A stretch of 10,277 nucleotides of DNA from Deltaproteobacteria bacterium (lineage in GTDB: Bacteria > Myxococcota_A > UBA796 > UBA2385). Where the stretch lies: positions 1 to 10,277 of the forward strand of contig JAERSX010000458.1 in NCBI GenBank assembly GCA_016845285.1. The letters run 5' to 3'. The notes under the pieces were generated by a model that had not been told where the DNA came from, ran no database searches, and was given only the letters and a program-made list of their open reading frames with translations. Position 1 is the first letter of the stretch, and each line of letters starts with the position of its first letter. The translations under genes were made by a program, and so were the position numbers. This document shows, in pieces, positions 6,316 to 10,277 of the stretch.

Positions 6316-8484
6316 TCAGGTGCGCACGTAGGTGTCGAGCATTGGGAACAGCACGGCGGTGTGTTCGCTCGAGAGCTGCAGCTGGTCCGCGGCTGCCAGT
6401 GGCGTCTGTCCCCCCCGCACGAGGCCGATCAAGGCCCCCAGCCGCATCGCCTTTCCAGCGCTGACGTTTCCACGAGACTCCGCCCCCGGAATCGGCCGTG
6501 CAGGTAGGGGTTCGCGCGTCGCGCGGATCTCTGCCGCCACCTCCGGGTCGAGGGCGGCGAGCAATTCTTCGACCCGATCCGGCTCCAGCTCCCGAAGCAG
6601 CGCCGCGGGCTCGTCGGCCCTGAGGAGGTAACGTACAGCCGTCTCGATCCGCCGTGTGTTCGCGACGAGGCTCCGCAAGACCGGGTCTACGGTGGACTCG
6701 ACCTCGGGGGTGACCTCGCTCCAGGACGCCTCCTCGTCGCACGTGTCGATGAGGATCTGCTTGATCTCACCGGGCGTGAGCTCTGGATTCAACAAGAGGC
6801 ACTTGGCGGCGATGTTCGCCACATGCGGGCTTGCCTGTGACGTCTGGCCGGCGAAGCGGAAGTCTTCGGCATCGCTTGCGTTGAACTCAGCGCGCGCGGC
6901 CACGCTCACGAGGGGTGCGCCGTAGTTCGAGGTGGCGAGGCGCCTGCCGTCGACACCGGAGGCGCCAACGCAGACGAGATTGTCGAGTTCTTCCGCACCA
7001 AACCCCCCTGTCTTCTGCTGTCTATTGTTGCCAGCAGAGTTCACGAAGAGCACATCTGGATGAGCGGCGATCGTCTGTCGGACCCTGGCGTCGAGATCGT
7101 GTCCGCCAATGCTCAGGTTGATGATCCGTGCACCATTGGCGACGGCGTAGTCGATCGCGTCGGGGATCTCGGTCAGGCCTCCGCCCGCCGAAGTCGTGAA
7201 GCCAAACAACATCGCAGCGATGGTCATCAGGTCGACTTCGTCGCCCAGCCCCATCGTAGCGATGCCCGAGACGTGGGTCCCGTGCCACCGCTCATGGACT
7301 CCATGGAGGTCATTCGATGCCTTGTCGAGCTGGTAGCCGTGACGGTCATCGACCCATCCGTTTCCATCGTTGTCGATGAAGTCGTAGGGGAGCTCTGCCT
7401 CGTTCACCCACATCGTGTCCACCAGGGTGGCGTCGAGCACCTCGAAGCCTACGTCGATCACGCCGATCGTCAGGGGTGCATTCGCGGCGTCTGTGCGCTC
7501 TCGCAGTGCCTCGAAGTCACCATCCCTCTCGCGAATGTGCTCGGCCAGCGCGAACTCGACCTCTTCGGTCGTCAGCACGCCGGTCGGGTCTGGCAGCAGA
7601 TACCCCATTCGCCGGAGCTGGTCGTAGAGGGCCTCCCGGACCTGCGGTTCGAGGGTCACACCTCGATCGGCAGCCAGTTGCAGCAGTCTCCTCGCGCCTG
7701 GTGATGCCGTGTCGGGGAGCTGGGAGATGGTCAGCTCGAGCTCCGCCCACGCTGCGGCATCCACGACCTGCAGCCCTTCCAGCTGGGCGTCGAGAGACGA
7801 TGCGGCGACTCGGGACCGACGTTCACGCAGCAGCTCGCCAAAATCGGAACGCCCCTCGTCGATGTAGGGCTGGGCGGCAGCCAGGACGTCGGCGCCCGGA
7901 TCCTCGCGATACCAGGCATCACCGGCTTCTGTGACCCGAGAGAGGGCCTCCGCCAGCTTCACCCGGCTGCCAGCAACCGCACGCGTTGCCGTCTCCAAGG
8001 ACGCTTGCAGTGAAACGGAGTCTCCACCAGATGCCGTGGTGAGCTGCTCCGTCAACCGATGCACCCACCTGGTGAGGCTCATCTGGCGGCTTCCCTCCTG
8101 GAGGTAGTCGGACACCACCTCACGGAGTGTCTCGTCGTCGCTGGTCGCCGCCAACCGCACGTAGGCCAGACCGCGCTGCTCCTGGCCTGCATCATCCCAG
8201 GCCATCCCCAAGGAGAGCTCTTGGGCGTCTGCGACCTGATGTGGCTCCAGCGGCGAGTCTCCCTCCGGCCCGGTTCTGTTCCCTGGCGAGACCCCGTCCC
8301 ACCAGTTGGCCTGGTCACTGGTCTCCCAGACCAAGGAGGGATCCTTGTAGGGCTCGGCCTCGAAGGCGCAGAGCTGAGTCTGGAGGTCGGAATTCGACTC
8401 GCCCAGGCTCGGGTTGGAGGCGTGTTGCCTCGAAGGGCATCGACTCGCACCGTGAGGGATGTCGTACTGGTGCACCACCTTCAC
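6316..8484 (-). CDS. Subtilisin-family (S8) serine protease, main body
   Basis: From the codon at 8484, about 722 residues reach the stop at 6316. The catalytic triad of a subtilase is complete: Asp in TIGVIDVGFE (codon 7455-7453), His in WHGTHVSGIA (7284-7282) and Ser in GQTSQASPHVA (6840-6838). The oxyanion Asn is in FVNSAGNN. IDNDGNGWVDDRHGYQL is the insert common in secreted bacterial subtilases and likely binds calcium. The nucleophile box reads Q-T-S rather than the usual G-T-S. About 335 residues of unrecognised, mostly helical sequence precede the triad, longer than a normal propeptide, and about 135 helical residues follow the domain. The same frame is open back to 8850, but the codons upstream of about 8490 give low-complexity His/Pro/Arg sequence. 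A much better start with signal peptide lies in another frame at 8591. A likely role is an exported protease; its substrate is unknown. Confidence 0.88.
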   Translation of the reverse strand: MKVVHQYDIPHGASRCPSRQHASNPSLGESNSDLQTQLCAFEAEPYKDPSLVWETSDQANWWDGVSPGNRTGPEGDSPLEPHQVADAQELSLGMAWDDAGQEQRGLAYVRLAATSDDETLREVVSDYLQEGSRQMSLTRWVHRLTEQLTTASGGDSVSLQASLETATRAVAGSRVKLAEALSRVTEAGDAWYREDPGADVLAAAQPYIDEGRSDFGELLRERRSRVAASSLDAQLEGLQVVDAAAWAELELTISQLPDTASPGARRLLQLAADRGVTLEPQVREALYDQLRRMGYLLPDPTGVLTTEEVEFALAEHIRERDGDFEALRERTDAANAPLTIGVIDVGFEVLDATLVDTMWVNEAELPYDFIDNDGNGWVDDRHGYQLDKASNDLHGVHERWHGTHVSGIATMGLGDEVDLMTIAAMLFGFTTSAGGGLTEIPDAIDYAVANGARIINLSIGGHDLDARVRQTIAAHPDVLFVNSAGNNRQQKTGGFGAEELDNLVCVGASGVDGRRLATSNYGAPLVSVAARAEFNASDAEDFRFAGQTSQASPHVANIAAKCLLLNPELTPGEIKQILIDTCDEEASWSEVTPEVESTVDPVLRSLVANTRRIETAVRYLLRADEPAALLRELEPDRVEELLAALDPEVAAEIRATREPLPARPIPGAESRGNVSAGKAMRLGALIGLVRGGQTPLAAADQLQLSSEHTAVLFPMLDTYVRT

Positions 8485-8591
8485 GGCCTGTCCCAGAACC
8501 AGGTCTGGGTGCCACGGGTGTGGGTGGTGCTTGGAGCCAGGGCTACGATCGCGAGGGAGGCGAGGGCGGTCGACGTGATGAAGGTGTCCAC
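8481..8591 (-). pseudogene. Out-of-frame signal peptide of the subtilase gene
   Basis: GTG 8591 opens a 36-codon frame that begins MDTFITSTALASLAIVALAP, a convincing Sec signal peptide with cleavage likely near residues 19-24. It continues TTHTRGTQTWFWDRP and stops at TGA 8483-8481. Almost every third base is G or C right up to the stop, so this is real coding sequence, not a chance frame. The subtilase body is open in the next frame, and the two overlap at GTGA (8484-8481). The simplest reading is one gene of about 758 codons, 8591 to 6316, with one base missing around 8484-8530. The alternative, a separate 36-residue leader translationally coupled to a GTG at 8484, is less likely because it would leave the protease without an export signal. 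Confidence 0.65.
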
Positions 8592-8776
8592 GGAATCCTC
8601 GTGAATCAGGGTCGGGCGAGGCGTCGGTGGCCTCCAACCATGAATAGAGGGCGCTCCGTGAGGAGCCTGTCGCAGGATGTTGCATGGCTCGAGAGCGTGG
8701 GTGGGTCGTTGTTGGCCGCTTCATGAAACGCTGAAGCACGCCCGAACCGCCGCCGACGCTCCGCTCGCGGTGTCCG
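8592..8776. other. Gap between M16 and subtilase genes
   Basis: These 185 bases separate two minus-strand genes. GCTTCA (8718-8723) and TGAAGC (8732-8737) form a six-pair stem with an eight-base loop about 40 bases after the M16 stop. It could end M16 transcription but has no T-run. The spacing argues against a tight operon, so the subtilase probably has its own promoter here; none is clear. Confidence 0.3.
8596..8600 (-). promoter_or_regulatory. Ribosome-binding site of the subtilase gene (signal-peptide start)
   Basis: On the minus strand GAGGA lies four bases before GTG 8591. It is the best ribosome-binding site in this area and the main reason to place the gene start at 8591 rather than at 8850 or 8484. 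Confidence 0.65.
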
Positions 8777-10277
8777 TCAGTCTGTTCCGAGGAATTCGTA
8801 GGCGATGCCCGCGCCATCGAGGTCGGCGCGGACGGCGTCTTCGGGCCCACGGATGGTCACGATCTCGCGGCCGGCGCAGGGCTTCATGGTGGTGGCCAGC
8901 GCAGCGCTGTCCACCGTGGCGAGGCGGTCTGGGTAGCCGCTTCGCCAGTCGTAGGGCAGGCCCGTGGCGACGGTTCGGATGAGGTCTCTCAAGATCTGGT
9001 CGGTGTTCTGCAGGTACCGGACCTGGCTGCGGGCGAGGTCGAGGCGGGTGGCGGCCAGGGAGGTCGCGCTCACCTCACCAGCCGCGATGCGCCGAGCGGC
9101 CTCTTCCTGGGTCTGCAGGGCGACGCCCGCCGAGCCCAGCTCCACGGAGGTGGAGACGCGGACGATCCGTGCGCCCCCTGGCGAGCGGCGGATCGAGTAG
9201 CTGACACCGTAGGTCTTGCCACGCTCCTTGCGCAGCACGCGTGTCATGTGGCCGGTGACGTAGCCGCTCGCCAGGGACTGGGCGGGGTGGTCGGTGGCCT
9301 CGGTCCCCGCGAGGTGGCAGGCCACGATTACGTGGGCCTGCACCGCGCTCGGGTCGGGCACCACCAGGACCTGCCGCACCTCCGGTGGGGTCGCAGGAGG
9401 CGGCGCGACGGGCTCGGGGCCCTTGGCTGGCCTGACCTTCCAGCTGGAGAACCAGGTCTCGGCGTGGGCCAGGGCTTCGGTGGGATCGAGGGCCCCCACG
9501 ATGAGCAGGGTGGCCTGCTCGGGGCGGTAGAGCCGACCGAACCACGCGGTCACGTCGGAGGCCTTGAGTTCCTTCATGGCCTCGAGGGTGTCGTGGTCAG
9601 GGGCCTGCCCAGCTGGATGGTCGACGTAGAGACGGGCGTTCATCGCCTCCCTGGCACGCAGGTCTGGCTCCTGCTCGTCCTCGGCACGCTTCTCCTGCAT
9701 GTCGCTGATGAGGTCGAACTTGCCCTCGAGCAGCGCGTCGGCAGTCTTCATGCGGGTGGCGAGGAGGTAGAGCGCGGCCTCCAGGCTGCCCGAGGCCGCG
9801 CTGATGGCGTAGCTGCGGTAGTCGCCGCGGCGGAGCACGCTCCATCGGCCCGCGATGCTCATGGGCGCCTTCTCCAGGGACATGTCGTCGACGGTGCGTC
9901 CGAGGGACTTGGTGACCTTCCACGTCATGGAGTCGAGCCCGTCGATGGGCTCGGTGGCAGCGCCGCCAGGGAGCACGATGGCGGCCCGGACCACGGGCAT
10001 GGTGCCGAAGGGGAGGGCGATGACCTCGAGTCCGTTGTCGAGGGTCGCCGTCTGGGCGCGGCTGTAGTCGGGGAGCACTGTCTGGCCACGGAGGTAGGCG
10101 GCATCGAGCTCGTCGGGGTGGGGTGCGGGCACGCCGGGGTGGTCGATGGAGGCGACCTCGCGCCCTCGGGCGATGCTGGCGGCCTGCTCCGCCTCGGTGA
10201 AGGGGCGGACCTGGACCGCCACCATGCGCTCGGGGGTGATCCAGGGTGAGGCCCAGCTGCCGAGCATGGCCACGTTG
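8777..10277 (-). CDS. M16 (insulinase/pitrilysin-like) peptidase, C-terminal part, N-terminus off right edge
   Basis: About 500 residues are present and the frame is open to the right edge. Residues here are counted from GTG 10273. LDNGLEVIALPFGTMPVVRAAIVLPGG (first 20: LDNGLEVIALPFGTMPVVRA) at about 78-104 is the opening of an M16 fold, and an M16 C-terminal domain follows with VLRKERGKTYGVSYSIR at 346-362, the usual R..Y element. The place where the zinc motif HxxEH should be reads GLDSMTWKVTKSL, so this half cannot bind zinc. Residues 1-70, ending in a Pro/Asp-rich linker, look like the end of a preceding M16 half (ITPERMVAVQVRPF). I infer a two-half protein whose active N-terminal half lies beyond the window. 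The alternative is a catalytically dead partner subunit of a heterodimeric M16B enzyme. M16 enzymes usually degrade peptides in periplasm or cytoplasm. GTG 10273 and ATG 10267 are in frame but have no visible ribosome-binding site. Confidence 0.85.
   Translation of the reverse strand, partial: NVAMLGSWASPWITPERMVAVQVRPFTEAEQAASIARGREVASIDHPGVPAPHPDELDAAYLRGQTVLPDYSRAQTATLDNGLEVIALPFGTMPVVRAAIVLPGGAATEPIDGLDSMTWKVTKSLGRTVDDMSLEKAPMSIAGRWSVLRRGDYRSYAISAASGSLEAALYLLATRMKTADALLEGKFDLISDMQEKRAEDEQEPDLRAREAMNARLYVDHPAGQAPDHDTLEAMKELKASDVTAWFGRLYRPEQATLLIVGALDPTEALAHAETWFSSWKVRPAKGPEPVAPPPATPPEVRQVLVVPDPSAVQAHVIVACHLAGTEATDHPAQSLASGYVTGHMTRVLRKERGKTYGVSYSIRRSPGGARIVRVSTSVELGSAGVALQTQEEAARRIAAGEVSATSLAATRLDLARSQVRYLQNTDQILRDLIRTVATGLPYDWRSGYPDRLATVDSAALATTMKPCAGREIVTIRGPEDAVRADLDGAGIAYEFLGTD

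Noticed and set aside
8485..8850. Extension of the subtilase frame back to ATG 8850
   Set aside because: The added residues are low-complexity Pro/His/Arg/Ser sequence, overlap the M16 gene by 74 bases and carry no signal peptide; GTG 8591 with GAGGA is a far better start.
9248..10249. 333-codon plus-strand frame opposite the M16 gene
   Set aside because: Its Gly/Val/His/Arg-rich composition is typical of the antisense of a GC-rich gene, it has no domain, and the minus-strand frame is clearly M16.
1..10277. CRISPR arrays, tandem repeats, insertion sequences, tRNA or rRNA genes
   Set aside because: No regularly spaced direct repeats, no transposase-like frame or terminal inverted repeats, and no cloverleaf or rRNA-like stretch was noticed on reading both strands.

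Overview
The window is GC-rich, with coding frames strongly biased to G/C at the third codon position. It is gene-dense and reads as a chromosomal stretch of a Gram-negative bacterium. A short lipoprotein, a membrane hybrid histidine kinase, an FkbM methyltransferase, a secreted subtilase and a two-half M16-type peptidase together suggest a Myxococcota or other deltaproteobacterial-type lineage. That placement is inferred from gene content and base composition, not from a marker gene. I see no rRNA, tRNA, CRISPR array, insertion sequence or phage gene.

Layout, left to right. (1) 3-623, minus: the N-terminal two thirds of an NAD(P)-binding SDR/NmrA-like protein, running off the left edge. (2) 801-1253, plus: a small putative lipoprotein of unknown function, convergent with (3) 1278-2324, minus: an FkbM-family SAM-dependent methyltransferase. 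(4) 2502-3874, plus: a secreted protein with an ADP-ribosyltransferase-like C-terminus. Its signal-peptide half and its catalytic half lie in different frames. (5) 3875-4274: a 400-base gap without a convincing gene. (6) 4275-6164, plus: a six-TM hybrid histidine kinase with HisKA, HATPase and receiver domains. (7) 6316-8591, minus: a subtilisin-family (S8) serine protease. A good GTG start and signal peptide at 8591 lie in a different frame from the protease body. (8) 8777 to the right edge, minus: the C-terminal part of an M16 (insulinase/pitrilysin) protein without a zinc-binding motif.

The genes do not form one operon. Strands alternate, two pairs converge (lipoprotein/FkbM and kinase/subtilase), and the gaps between divergent genes are about 177 bases. 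The common theme is the cell envelope and exterior: a lipoprotein, a secreted ADP-ribosyltransferase-like protein, a secreted protease, an M16 peptidase and a membrane sensor kinase.

The most notable points are the ADP-ribosyltransferase-like protein with R / S-S-S / E-x-E motifs behind a signal peptide, and the fact that both signal-peptide genes show the same kind of frame break, equivalent to one missing base, between export signal and functional domain. Sequencing or assembly error, real pseudogenisation and, less likely, recoding are all open.
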